Position numbers and translations under genes: made by a program. 64,000 nt of DNA from G013214665 sp964649815 (lineage in GTDB: Bacteria > Pseudomonadota > Alphaproteobacteria > Rhodobacterales > Rhodobacteraceae), in assembly GCA_964649815.1 (NCBI GenBank), contig CAZYQC010000010.1:1-64000 (forward strand), given 5' to 3'. The notes below the pieces were generated by a model. That model saw nothing but the letters and a program-made list of their open reading frames with translations, was not told the DNA's origin and ran no database searches. Numbering within the stretch: the stretch's first letter is position 1; the number at the start of each line of letters is the position of its first letter. Positions 41,140-49,740 of this stretch are shown here, one piece after another.

Positions 41140-42114
41140 ATGCCCCCTCATCCTTCTGCGCCAGACAAGCCCGACACAGGCCAGGTTTCTGACGCTATAG
41201 CTGGCAATTGGGTTGACGCCTACGCTCCTGTTTGGACCCGGCCATATCTTAGGCTGTCCCGTGCGGATCGGCCAATTGGCACCTGGCTTTTGTTCCTGCC
41301 TTGCCTCTGGGGGCTGAGCCTGGCGATGCTGTATGATCAATCGCCGCGTTGGGAAGATCTGTGGATCGCGGTCGGCTGCGGGATCGGCGCGTTTTTGATG
41401 CGCGGAGCGGGATGCACGTGGAATGACATCACGGATCGCGATTTTGACGGACAAGTGGAACGCACGCGGTCCAGACCGATCCCCGCAGGCCATGTCACTG
41501 TGCGAGGCGCGTTGATCTGGATGATCATCCAATGTCTGCTGGCCTTTCTGATTTTGCTGACCTTCAACACCGCCGCAATCTTGCTTGGTGTTCTCGCCTT
41601 GTTGCCCGTCGCCGTTTACCCGTTTGCCAAACGCTTTACCTGGTGGCCGCAGGTCTTTTTGGGCATTGCCTTCAATTGGGGCGCTTTGCTGGCATGGACC
41701 GCGCATCACGGCGCGCTAGAAGGTCCGGCGGTGGTTCTGTACATGGCCGGGATTGCCTGGACGCTTTTCTACGACACGATTTACGCCCACCAAGACATCG
41801 AAGACGACACGCTGATCGGCGTGAAATCCACCGCGCGCCTATTTGGTGAAAACACTTCGGCCTGGTTGCGCCGGTTCGTCGTCGCAACGGTTGGTCTGAT
41901 GGGGTTGGCGGTCATATTCGCGGCCATGCCCAATGCCTCGATCCTGGCCCTGGTCATCGCATTGGTCGGACCCTGGGCGATGGGATGGCATCTCACCTGG
42001 CAATTGCGCGGATTGGACCTGGAGAGCCCGCAAAAACTGTGGCGGCTTTTTCTCGTAAACCGCGATACCGGCTTGATTCCGCTCATCTTCTTTTGTTGTG
42101 CGCTATTCGCGTGA
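41140..42114 (+). CDS. ubiA: 4-hydroxybenzoate polyprenyltransferase
   Basis: Attaches the polyprenyl tail to 4-hydroxybenzoate in ubiquinone synthesis, using the product of ispB. The 324-residue integral membrane protein has the Asp-rich motif NDITDRDFDGQVERT (about 95-109) and the second YAHQDIEDD, with eight or nine helices. Divergent from rsmE with a 14-base spacer. Confidence 0.95.
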   Translation: MPPHPSAPDKPDTGQVSDAIAGNWVDAYAPVWTRPYLRLSRADRPIGTWLLFLPCLWGLSLAMLYDQSPRWEDLWIAVGCGIGAFLMRGAGCTWNDITDRDFDGQVERTRSRPIPAGHVTVRGALIWMIIQCLLAFLILLTFNTAAILLGVLALLPVAVYPFAKRFTWWPQVFLGIAFNWGALLAWTAHHGALEGPAVVLYMAGIAWTLFYDTIYAHQDIEDDTLIGVKSTARLFGENTSAWLRRFVVATVGLMGLAVIFAAMPNASILALVIALVGPWAMGWHLTWQLRGLDLESPQKLWRLFLVNRDTGLIPLIFFCCALFA

Positions 42115-42168
42115 TTGCAACGTGCCTTGCGCGCGCGTATCACGTCAAAACGCAGCATGTGAATAAAG

Positions 42169-44085
42169 ATGAAACTGTCGCATCATATCTTTGCTTTTGC
42201 AGCATTTTGTGCCGCCGCGGGCCTGTCGGTTTTGGCTGCCAATTTCTCTGTTCGCCTGATTGAACAAAGCTCGGAAATTGGCGTCCGCGCGGCGCTGGAT
42301 GATCGCAGCTTTAACTGGGCCGAAGTGCAGGCCAATGGCCTGACCCTCACGCTTGCGGGCATCGCTCCGACCGAAGCCGCGCGCTTTGCCGCGATCAGTG
42401 TCGCGGGCACCGTGGTTGATGCGGCGCGGGTGATTGACGATATGGACGTTGCCGCCGCCGCTGCCCTTGCCGCGCCCCGGTTCTCGGCCGAGATCCTGCG
42501 CAATGACGCGGGCCTCTCGATCATCGGATTGATCCCCGCCGCAACAGACCGCGAGGATCTCTTGCGACGCGTCGGCAGGACCGCGCAAGGCGCCCCAGTC
42601 ACCGAATTGATCGAAACCTCAGATTTCCCGGTCCCGACCGGATGGTCAGATGCGATGCAATTCGCTTTGGCCGCGATGCCCGATTTGCCCCGCGCCAAAG
42701 TCTCGGTCGAAGCAGGGCACGTGTCGGTCAAAGCGATCACCGACAGCGTCGAAGAGAAAAACGCCCTAGAAGCCAAGCTGAACCGCGCCGCCCCGGCTGG
42801 CTTGCGTCTCACTTTGGAAATTGCCGCGCCGCGCCCTGTGATCACGCCCTTTACACTGCGGTTTGTCAAAGACGATGCAGGCAGCCGCTTTGACGCATGC
42901 TCGGCCGACACCGAAGAGACGCGCGCGCAAATCATCACCACCGCCCGCCAAGTGGGCATGACCCGCGAGACGCAGTGCCAGGTTGGTATGGGTGTTCCCA
43001 GCCCCAATTGGGTAAACGCGGTGACCGAAGCGATCCGCTCGCTTGACGAGATTGGCCAAGGCAGCGTGACATTTTCCAACGCGGACATCACGCTGATCGC
43101 CGCCGAAGGCACCGACGAAGGCTTGTTTGATCGCGTAGTGGGCGAGCTAGAGAACGATCTGCCACCCGTGTTCGCGCTTTATGCCAAGCTGCCAGAGACG
43201 CCGGACCCCAACCAAGGCCCACCAGAATTCACCGCAACGCGCAGCCCAGAAGGTCTTGTTCAGCTGCGCGGGCGTCTGCCCAACGAAAACCTGCGCGAAG
43301 TTGCCGACAGCTATGCCAAGGCTGCCTTTGGCTCGCGCAACGTATACACCGCCGCGCGGATTGTTCCCGACCTGCCCTCGGATTGGGCTGTGCGCGTTCT
43401 GACGGGTCTTGAGGCGCTCGCACATTTGTCGAACGGTGCTGTGCGCATCACCCCGGACAGCCTGTCCGTGACAGGCAACACCGGGGACGAAAGCGCCAAC
43501 AGCGATATCGCCTCCCTGCTTGCGTCCAAGCTGGGTGAGGCGGAAGAGTTTTCCATTCAAGTCACCTATCAAGAGGCGCTGGACCCTGTGGCCGCTTTGC
43601 CGACGCCGCAAGAATGCATTGCTGACATCAAGACAATCCAAGCCGAGTCAAAGATCAGCTTTGAACCCGGCAGCACGACCATTGACGCCAGCGCATTGGA
43701 CACAATGGACGACATCGCAGAGATCCTAAAGGAATGCGGGCCGATCCGCCTGGAAATCCAAGGCCATACCGACAGCCAGGGCCGCGAAGAAATGAACCAA
43801 AATCTGAGCCAGGCGCGCGCTCAATCCGTTCTGAATGAACTCAGAGCGCGCCGGGTTCTGACCGCGACCTATTCGGCCAAGGGCTATGGCGAAAGCAGCC
43901 CCATTGCCGACAACGACTCCGAAGAGGGCCGCGAAGCCAACCGACGCATCGAATTTTACCTCATTCGTCCAGCGCCATCTGAGCCCGAACGCGAAACGAC
44001 ACTGGAAAGCGTGGCCGCTTCGGGCGATATAGAGGCGTCGCAAGAGTCGGATGGCTCTGAGGGAGAAGGACAAGCCGGTGAGTAG
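42169..44085 (+). CDS. BON/OmpA-family outer-envelope protein
   Basis: A 638-residue exported protein: N-terminal hydrophobic segment (about 6-26), then several BON-like repeats between about 45 and 480 (e.g. GLTLTLAGIAPTEAARFAAI and GLVQLRGRLPNENLREVADS), a single OmpA C-terminal domain (about 490-605) with EIQGHTDSQGREEMNQNLSQ and the ESSPIADNDSEEGREANRRI peptidoglycan-binding core, and an acidic Ser/Glu-rich tail. It should sit in the periplasm, anchored to the membrane and peptidoglycan. It overlaps the next gene by 8 bases. Confidence 0.85.
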   Translation: MKLSHHIFAFAAFCAAAGLSVLAANFSVRLIEQSSEIGVRAALDDRSFNWAEVQANGLTLTLAGIAPTEAARFAAISVAGTVVDAARVIDDMDVAAAAALAAPRFSAEILRNDAGLSIIGLIPAATDREDLLRRVGRTAQGAPVTELIETSDFPVPTGWSDAMQFALAAMPDLPRAKVSVEAGHVSVKAITDSVEEKNALEAKLNRAAPAGLRLTLEIAAPRPVITPFTLRFVKDDAGSRFDACSADTEETRAQIITTARQVGMTRETQCQVGMGVPSPNWVNAVTEAIRSLDEIGQGSVTFSNADITLIAAEGTDEGLFDRVVGELENDLPPVFALYAKLPETPDPNQGPPEFTATRSPEGLVQLRGRLPNENLREVADSYAKAAFGSRNVYTAARIVPDLPSDWAVRVLTGLEALAHLSNGAVRITPDSLSVTGNTGDESANSDIASLLASKLGEAEEFSIQVTYQEALDPVAALPTPQECIADIKTIQAESKISFEPGSTTIDASALDTMDDIAEILKECGPIRLEIQGHTDSQGREEMNQNLSQARAQSVLNELRARRVLTATYSAKGYGESSPIADNDSEEGREANRRIEFYLIRPAPSEPERETTLESVAASGDIEASQESDGSEGEGQAGE

Positions 44086-44410
44086 AACAGAATTTGTTGT
44101 TGCAGCAGCGATCATTCTGTTTGTCGCTTTTTCGCTTGGTTGGTTTGCGAATTGGCTCGTTCACCGGTTTACCCGGGTCGCCGCAAACGACGTGGGCGAG
44201 CTGGATCGGATGAGCCAGGAACTGCACGAGGCCGAAGAAACCCGCGATCAGGCGATCACCTACTTGCAACAGCGTGAAGCAGAGCTGACAAACCAGCTTA
44301 GCCAAACAGAGGCAGAGCTGCGCGCCGCGATGGACGGTTTGCGCGATGCGCGACACGAGGCAGAAGAACTACGCGCCTACATCGATCGTTCTCAGATGGC
44401 CTCTAACTGA
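44078..44410 (+). CDS. Small membrane protein with coiled coil
   Basis: A 110-residue protein starting at GTG behind AGAAGGAC: one transmembrane helix (about 7-29, FVVAAAIILFVAFSLGWFAN) and a long cytoplasmic or periplasmic coiled coil (about 38-105, SQELHEAEETRDQAITYLQQ then REAELTNQLSQTEAEL). Eight-base overlap with the BON/OmpA gene implies co-translation and perhaps a physical partnership. Family not recognised. Confidence 0.75.
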   Translation: MSRTEFVVAAAIILFVAFSLGWFANWLVHRFTRVAANDVGELDRMSQELHEAEETRDQAITYLQQREAELTNQLSQTEAELRAAMDGLRDARHEAEELRAYIDRSQMASN

Positions 44411-44449
44411 GCTGGTTGACCACCGGCCGTCACGCGTTAGCTGGCGTTC

Positions 44450-44980
44450 ATGGCCAACAACATTTCTGATCTTCCCAGACTTGCACTCTCTGTTCGTCAG
44501 CCCTCGGCTTGGGCGATCATTCATGGTGGCAAAGATATTGAGAACCGCACAGAAGGGTCCGTCCGTGCAGGCCGCATGACGACAGGGCGGATCTGTATAC
44601 ACGCGGCTATCGGGTTGAAGGCCAGCGAATACGAGTGGTCGATTTTCAAAATGGCAAAGACCAACACGAAAGTGCCGCCGCCAGATCACCTGATCAGACG
44701 TGCCATTATTGGCACCGTCGAGGTGGTGGATTTCGTGACCCAGTCGGATAGCCCTTGGTACGGCGGCAAGGTCGGGCTGGTCCTAAGAGATCCGGTTGCC
44801 ATTGCGCCGATCCCCTGTTCCGGCGCGCTTGGCTATTTCGAGTGGGCGCCTGATGGCAAAATCGCCGAGCCTTTGCCGTGGATGAAGGCTTGGGGCAGGA
44901 AAGATGACGACGGCATCACCGGATCGTTGTTCGACGACCTCCCACGCGCCTTTAAGTCCGAACCGCCAAGGCCGTACTAG
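44450..44980 (+). CDS. ASCH-domain protein
   Basis: A 176-residue protein whose start LALSVRQPSAWAIIHGGKDI ENRTE is the ASCH (PUA-like beta-barrel) signature; ASCH proteins bind RNA or nucleotide-like ligands. GTVEVVDFV and CSGALGYFEWA continue the barrel. The usual tryptophan after RQP is Ser here. No good Shine-Dalgarno is visible. Single gene, convergent with moaE. Confidence 0.82.
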   Translation: MANNISDLPRLALSVRQPSAWAIIHGGKDIENRTEGSVRAGRMTTGRICIHAAIGLKASEYEWSIFKMAKTNTKVPPPDHLIRRAIIGTVEVVDFVTQSDSPWYGGKVGLVLRDPVAIAPIPCSGALGYFEWAPDGKIAEPLPWMKAWGRKDDDGITGSLFDDLPRAFKSEPPRPY

Positions 44981-44989
44981 GACGCGAGG

Positions 44990-45433
44990 CTACCAACGGG
45001 TCAACGCCGCTTCGTCTTCGTCTTTGGCCTTTACCCATTGCGCGCCTTCAGCGGTGATTTCTCTTTTCCAGAACGGCGCGCGCGACTTGAGATAATCCAT
45101 CAAGAACTCCGCTGCTTGAAACGCATCGGCACGATGCGGCGCGGCGGTCGCAACCATCATGATCATCTCGCCGGGTTCAAGACGGCCATAACGGTGGATG
45201 ACCAGAACGTCACCCAGCGACCATCGATCTGCCGCCTGCTGCGCTATTTCCGTCAAAGCCGTTTCGGTCATGCCGGGATAATGCTCGATCTCCATCGCTT
45301 GCAGCGCGCCGTCATCCGTGTCGCGCACCACGCCGGTAAAGGTCACGATCGCGCCCATCGTTTGGTGCCCGCGCGCGAATTGATCCGCCTCTGCGCCAAA
45401 ATCGAATGCGGCCTCCTGCACCGAAATGCGCAT
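44990..45433 (-). CDS. moaE: Molybdopterin synthase catalytic subunit
   Basis: Transfers sulfur from MoaD to precursor Z to form molybdopterin. The 147-residue MoaE has FTGVVRD, MEIEHYPGMTE, IHRYGRLEPGEMIM and RAPFWKREITAEGAQWV with the catalytic Lys. I choose ATG at 45433, with AGGTGG a few bases before it, over a GTG three codons upstream that overlaps moaD. One base separates it from moaD. Confidence 0.93.
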   Translation of the reverse strand: MRISVQEAAFDFGAEADQFARGHQTMGAIVTFTGVVRDTDDGALQAMEIEHYPGMTETALTEIAQQAADRWSLGDVLVIHRYGRLEPGEMIMMVATAAPHRADAFQAAEFLMDYLKSRAPFWKREITAEGAQWVKAKDEDEAALTRW

Positions 45434-45434
45434 A

Positions 45435-45680
45435 TCAACCACCTGTCATCGGTGGGAAAAACGCAACTTCGCGCGCGCCGTTCAAAGGCGCATCAAAGGT
45501 TGTGAGCTGTTGGTCAATGGCAACGCGCAATGCGCTTGTATCGGCGAACGCAGCAGCATAGCGATCTTCGCGTGCGCGCAGTTCTGCAACAAGCTCGTCC
45601 ACGGTGGCGGCCTGCGTTTCAATCTCTTCCCGCGGGAGGCCGATCCGCTCCCGAACCCATGCAAAATAGAGTATCGTCAT
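45435..45680 (-). CDS. moaD: Molybdopterin synthase sulfur carrier subunit
   Basis: An 81-residue ubiquitin-fold protein ending in Gly-Gly (FFPPMTGG), the residues that carry the thiocarboxylate. It pairs with the adjacent moaE. Its start overlaps the pgsA stop (ATGA). Confidence 0.94.
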   Translation of the reverse strand: MTILYFAWVRERIGLPREEIETQAATVDELVAELRAREDRYAAAFADTSALRVAIDQQLTTFDAPLNGAREVAFFPPMTGG

Positions 45681-46345
45681 CTCGGATCATCCCTCAAATG
45701 CGGCATGGCTTTGCGGAAGTAGTCGATACCAGTGATCAGCGTCAGCGCAGCCGCGATCCACAACAGAACCAACCCCACGGTCCCGGCGTATTGCGCACCT
45801 GCCAGCTTCCAACCAAGGCCCAGCGTATCTTCTTCGTCACCGGACAGGATCGCATTCACCATGTCCTGATCCATGCCCCAAATCGACATGCCAAAGTAAT
45901 GTTCGAACACACCCTGCGCGAACAACACGGCAATCGCGATCATCTGCAACGTGGTTTTCCATTTGGCCAACTGTGTGACTTTGAGCGTTCCGGCGACATC
46001 GCCCAAAAACTCCCTAAGGCCCGACACAAAAACTTCGCGAAACATGATGACCGTTGCGGGCAAGACCAACCAGGGCGACCAGCTGGAAAAACCGATGATG
46101 ACCATCAAGGCGATAACCACCATCGCTTTGTCCGCAATTGGGTCCAGCATCGCACCCAGCTTGGTCTGTTGCCCCCAAGCGCGCGCGAGATAGCCGTCAA
46201 AATAATCCGTGATCGCCGCGCCGATAAACAAGATCAGCGCAAACCAATCTGCGTAAGGTCGTGTGAAGTACAAAAACATCACCGCCACCAACGGGGCCGC
46301 CAACAGACGCAACGCTGTGAGAATATTTGGAATGGTCCAGGTCAT
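45677..46345 (-). CDS. pgsA: CDP-diacylglycerol-glycerol-3-phosphate 3-phosphatidyltransferase
   Basis: Makes phosphatidylglycerol phosphate in the inner membrane. The 222-residue protein carries the CDP-alcohol phosphotransferase motif DYFDGYLARAWGQQTKLGAM followed by LDPIADK (about 43-69), with about five helices. Its ATG shares a base with the stop of the serine hydrolase (TAATG) and its stop overlaps moaD. Confidence 0.94.
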   Translation of the reverse strand: MTWTIPNILTALRLLAAPLVAVMFLYFTRPYADWFALILFIGAAITDYFDGYLARAWGQQTKLGAMLDPIADKAMVVIALMVIIGFSSWSPWLVLPATVIMFREVFVSGLREFLGDVAGTLKVTQLAKWKTTLQMIAIAVLFAQGVFEHYFGMSIWGMDQDMVNAILSGDEEDTLGLGWKLAGAQYAGTVGLVLLWIAAALTLITGIDYFRKAMPHLRDDPR

Positions 46346-47514
46346 TACGGCGTCACAGGTAAAACATCGCGCAGCGACTGAACAACCTGCATAGCACGCC
46401 CCATGAACTCAACATTCACAGGATCCGCCTCAGAAGACATCCAAGCAACTGCCAACTCTCTGGCCGGATCGGCAAAGAAGAACTGACCATGAATGCCCAA
46501 GCCGTGCATGAGTGGTGTTTCACCACGCTGGACATAGCATTTGGATCGATAGTGCATGGGCAAGCCCGGAAACTTATCAGCAAAGTCCCCCTGATCCCAA
46601 GCCTCGGCATCACCATTGTTCCAGATGTCGTTGATCCAACCCTCGGGAATGATCTGTCGATCACCCCGCCGTCCGTTTTGCACAATCAGCTGTGCGACGC
46701 GGGCGAGGTCGCGGGCGGTGACACACATGCCCCCTGCCCCACGCGCACCACCAATCCGATCGATGGTGATATAGGCCGGCTGTTCCGCGCCCAACGGCTG
46801 CCACAGGTGCTGGGACATGAGATCGCTGTACCGTATCCCCGCCGCGCGTTCGAACACCCACGCCAGCAAATCGGTGACGGGTGAAGCATAGTGAAACCGG
46901 CCCCCGTGCGGGCCATCGGCTTCTGTCAGCAGGGATTGGAATGACCGCAGATCATACGCCGTTTCTCCTGCCGCCAGCGGGTTCCAATTGGCCGCCTTGC
47001 GATATTCGATGATGGGGCCGGTCGTGACAAAGTAATCTTCATCGAAAAGAACACCGACCCGCATATCAAGCGCTTGTCGAACCGTCGCACCGGCGTATGC
47101 CGTCTGCGCAATCTCGGGGATGTATTGCGTTAAAGGAGCTTGGAGGTCGAGGATGCCTTTTTCCGACAAAATACCCGCCAACAGGCCCAGCATCGACTTG
47201 GACACGGACATCAAGATGTGAGGGTCCGACGCGGTCATACCATTGCGATAGCTTTCGTGAACGACCTTGCCTTTATGCAAGATCACAAGCGCGTCGTTTT
47301 TGCTGGGCGCCAACATCTCGGCCAGCGCGGTATCGTCCATCACAGGCGCGCCTGTTTCCAGCGTCCAAATCGCGTTGGGGTCATGTGCAATCGGTGCGGA
47401 CGGAACGATTTCACGCACGTGATGAAAGGCCCAAGACGAATAGGGCTGGGTCCGCCAATTGGCGAGCGTTGCGCGATCTTCTTCTGGCGGAGGAAACCCC
47501 TGCATCAGCGGCAT
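46345..47514 (-). CDS. Beta-lactamase-fold serine hydrolase
   Basis: A 389-residue class-C beta-lactamase/DD-peptidase-fold protein with the SxxK motif in LMSVSKSMLG, the YxS-type second motif in HYASPVTDLLAW, and HGLGIHGQFFF near the third motif. It resembles 6-aminohexanoate-dimer hydrolase/esterase-like members rather than true beta-lactamases, and no signal peptide is seen, so it is probably cytoplasmic. I start at ATG 47514, with GGAAAGGG upstream. It stands between uvrC and pgsA, which I recall as direct neighbours in relatives, so it may be an insertion there. Confidence 0.82.
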   Translation of the reverse strand: MPLMQGFPPPEEDRATLANWRTQPYSSWAFHHVREIVPSAPIAHDPNAIWTLETGAPVMDDTALAEMLAPSKNDALVILHKGKVVHESYRNGMTASDPHILMSVSKSMLGLLAGILSEKGILDLQAPLTQYIPEIAQTAYAGATVRQALDMRVGVLFDEDYFVTTGPIIEYRKAANWNPLAAGETAYDLRSFQSLLTEADGPHGGRFHYASPVTDLLAWVFERAAGIRYSDLMSQHLWQPLGAEQPAYITIDRIGGARGAGGMCVTARDLARVAQLIVQNGRRGDRQIIPEGWINDIWNNGDAEAWDQGDFADKFPGLPMHYRSKCYVQRGETPLMHGLGIHGQFFFADPARELAVAWMSSEADPVNVEFMGRAMQVVQSLRDVLPVTP

Positions 47515-47568
47515 CGTTGATCCCTTTCCTTTTGACGCACAGAACCCCAGGCGCATGAGAATGGCAAG

Positions 47569-49437
47569 TTACTGGTCGTGGAAGAAGTCATAGACTTTCT
47601 GCGCCAAGCCCTCCGACACGCCATCCACAGCTTTGAGGTCTGCCAAATTGGCCCGCGACACGGCTTTGGCAGAGCCAAAATGCGCCAGCAATGCGCGTTT
47701 GCGCGCGGCGCCGACGCCGGGAATGTCGTCCAGAGGGTTCGCGCTCATTGACTTGGCGCGTTTGGCGCGATGTGTGCCAATCGCAAAGCGGTGCGCCTCG
47801 TCACGCAGCCTTTGAACAAAATACAGAACCGGATCGTTATGGCGGAGCGCGAACGGACGTTTTCCTGTTCGGTAAAACTCTTCTTTGCCCGCGTCACGAT
47901 CCACGCCTTTGGCAACACCCACCATCGGAATATCCTGCACGCCGTGCTCTTGCATGATTTCGGCCACCGCGCTGACTTGGCCCGCTCCGCCGTCGATCAA
48001 AAGCAAATCCGGCCATTGCCCCAGCTTGCGATCCGGGTCCTCTTTCAGCAGGCGTTTAAAGCGGCGCGTCAGAACCTCTTTCATCATGCCAAAGTCATCC
48101 CCCGGCGTCAGATCATCCCCTTTGATGTTGAACTTGCGATAGCTGTTTTTCTGGAAACCCTCCGGGCCAGCCACAATCATTGCGCCAACGGCGTTCGTGC
48201 CTTGGATGTGCGAGTTGTCGTAGACTTCAATGCGCTCTGGCGGCTCGGCCAGATCAAACGCCTCGGCCAAGCCGCGCAACAATTTGGTCTGCGTGGCGCT
48301 TTCCGCCATTTTGCGGGCTAGGCTTTCGCGCGCGTTGCGCAGAGCGCCGTCGACCAGCTCGGCCTTTTCGCCTCTGCGTGGGACCAGCAATTCGACCTTT
48401 CGGCCTCTTTTTTGCGACAATGCATCTTCCATAAGGTCGGCGCTGTCGATGTCATTCGACAGAATGATTTGGCGCGCTGGCTCCTTTTGGTCATAGAACT
48501 GGCCCAGGAAAGCTTCCATGATTTCAGACGCATCAGCATCCGCCACCACCCGCGGATAGAAATCCTGATTGCCCCAGTTTTGACCCGCCCTGATAAAGAA
48601 GACCTGCACGCAGGCTTGCCCCTGTTCGACGTGGAGGGCGATCACATCCGCCTCGGTCACAGTGCGCGGGTTAATCCCCTGAGCGGTTTGAACAGATGTC
48701 ATCGCGCGGATCCGGTCGCGCAAGGCGGCGGCACGCTCGAATTCCATCGCGTCGGATGCCGCCTGCATGTCCGCGGCCAGCTTTGCCTGGATGTCGGTGG
48801 AACGCCCGGTCAAAAACTTTTCTGCGTCCTTTACCGAGGCCGCATAGTCGCTTTCGGAAATCAACCCAACACAGGGGCCCGAGCACCGCTTGATCTGATA
48901 CAACAGACAAGGCCGCGTCCGGCTGTCGAATTGGCTGTCTGAGCAATTTCGCAACAAGAACACTTTTTGGAGTTGATTAAGTGTTCTGTTCACAGCGCCC
49001 GCACTCGCAAACGGGCCATAGTATTCGCCTTTTTGTTTTTTGGCGCCGCGATGCTTTTTGATCATCGGGAAAGAATGGTCGCCGGTGACAAGAATATTGG
49101 GAAAAGACTTGTCGTCCCGCAAAAGGACATTGAACTTTGGCTTGAGCTGTTTGATCAAGTTTTGTTCAAGCAAGAGCGCTTCGGTCTCGGTGCGCGTGGT
49201 CAAAAACATCATCGAATGCGTGAGAGAGATCATGCGCGCGATACGGGCGCTGTGGCCGGTGGGACGCGCATAGCTTGATACCCGCGCCTTAAGGTTGCGC
49301 GCCTTGCCAACGTAGAGAACCCGGCTTTCCCGGTCGAGCATGCGATAGACGCCAGGAGAGCTGTCTATCGTCTTGAGGTATCCGGCAATCACCTCGTGGC
49401 CGGGCTGCTCGTTTTGATCATCCACCATCACTGTCAT
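47569..49437 (-). CDS. uvrC: Excinuclease ABC subunit C
   Basis: Makes both incisions in nucleotide-excision repair. The 622-residue protein has the N-terminal GIY-YIG nuclease (GVYRMLDRESRVLYVGKARN, about 29-48), a central UvrB-binding UVR motif, the RNase H-like C-terminal nuclease with VYDNSHIQGTNAVGAMIVA and LLLIDGGAGQ, and terminal helix-hairpin-helix motifs (DDIPGVGAARKRALLAHFGS). A second in-frame ATG lies three codons in. No clear Shine-Dalgarno. Confidence 0.96.
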   Translation of the reverse strand: MTVMVDDQNEQPGHEVIAGYLKTIDSSPGVYRMLDRESRVLYVGKARNLKARVSSYARPTGHSARIARMISLTHSMMFLTTRTETEALLLEQNLIKQLKPKFNVLLRDDKSFPNILVTGDHSFPMIKKHRGAKKQKGEYYGPFASAGAVNRTLNQLQKVFLLRNCSDSQFDSRTRPCLLYQIKRCSGPCVGLISESDYAASVKDAEKFLTGRSTDIQAKLAADMQAASDAMEFERAAALRDRIRAMTSVQTAQGINPRTVTEADVIALHVEQGQACVQVFFIRAGQNWGNQDFYPRVVADADASEIMEAFLGQFYDQKEPARQIILSNDIDSADLMEDALSQKRGRKVELLVPRRGEKAELVDGALRNARESLARKMAESATQTKLLRGLAEAFDLAEPPERIEVYDNSHIQGTNAVGAMIVAGPEGFQKNSYRKFNIKGDDLTPGDDFGMMKEVLTRRFKRLLKEDPDRKLGQWPDLLLIDGGAGQVSAVAEIMQEHGVQDIPMVGVAKGVDRDAGKEEFYRTGKRPFALRHNDPVLYFVQRLRDEAHRFAIGTHRAKRAKSMSANPLDDIPGVGAARKRALLAHFGSAKAVSRANLADLKAVDGVSEGLAQKVYDFFHDQ

Positions 49438-49740
49438 TTCTTTACGATTCGTTAGGTGATTCGCCGGTATTGGTCATCTTGGCTGCACCGATGGGCTTTA
49501 AGTTACAAGAACTTAGGCATCCACGGTTTGTGTGGATAAGTCTTTGGGTAACTTCTGGAGCCGATGAATTTTCCGTTGTTTTTCGGTGGTTTCTTTGAAT
49601 TGCCTAAAATTTAGGCAGAAATATAACCTGTTGATCTCAAACGACAATTTTCTCCCCACCTCGCAAATACCTGAAAACAAAGGCATTTTGGTAACATCCA
49701 TGTGACGGGACTGTGACCAGTGCAAAACTCGGCTCGTGCG
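49438..49740. other. Gene-free spacer upstream of uvrC
   Basis: A 303-base stretch, noticeably more AT-rich than its surroundings, between the folM-like stop and the uvrC start. I see no credible gene; the one longer minus-strand frame lacks a ribosome site and any motif. It holds a 17-base palindrome (49601-49617) and a matching half-site TTAGGCA at 49513-49519, and should contain the uvrC promoter. Confidence 0.6.
49601..49617. promoter_or_regulatory. Perfect palindrome upstream of uvrC
   Basis: TGCCTAAA-A-TTTAGGCA has 8-base perfect arms around one central base. The same half-site (TTAGGCA) recurs about 98 bases nearer uvrC. It has the look of a dimeric repressor operator; it is not the GAAC/GTTC-N7 LexA box known in this order. 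Confidence 0.5.

Noticed and set aside
46345..47514. True class C beta-lactamase (antibiotic resistance gene)
   Set aside because: No signal peptide and the motifs resemble esterase/nylon-oligomer-hydrolase relatives; chromosomal context is housekeeping.
49513..49725. 70-codon minus-strand frame in the spacer upstream of uvrC
   Set aside because: No ribosome site, no motif, AT-rich, and it runs over the palindrome; more likely regulatory DNA.
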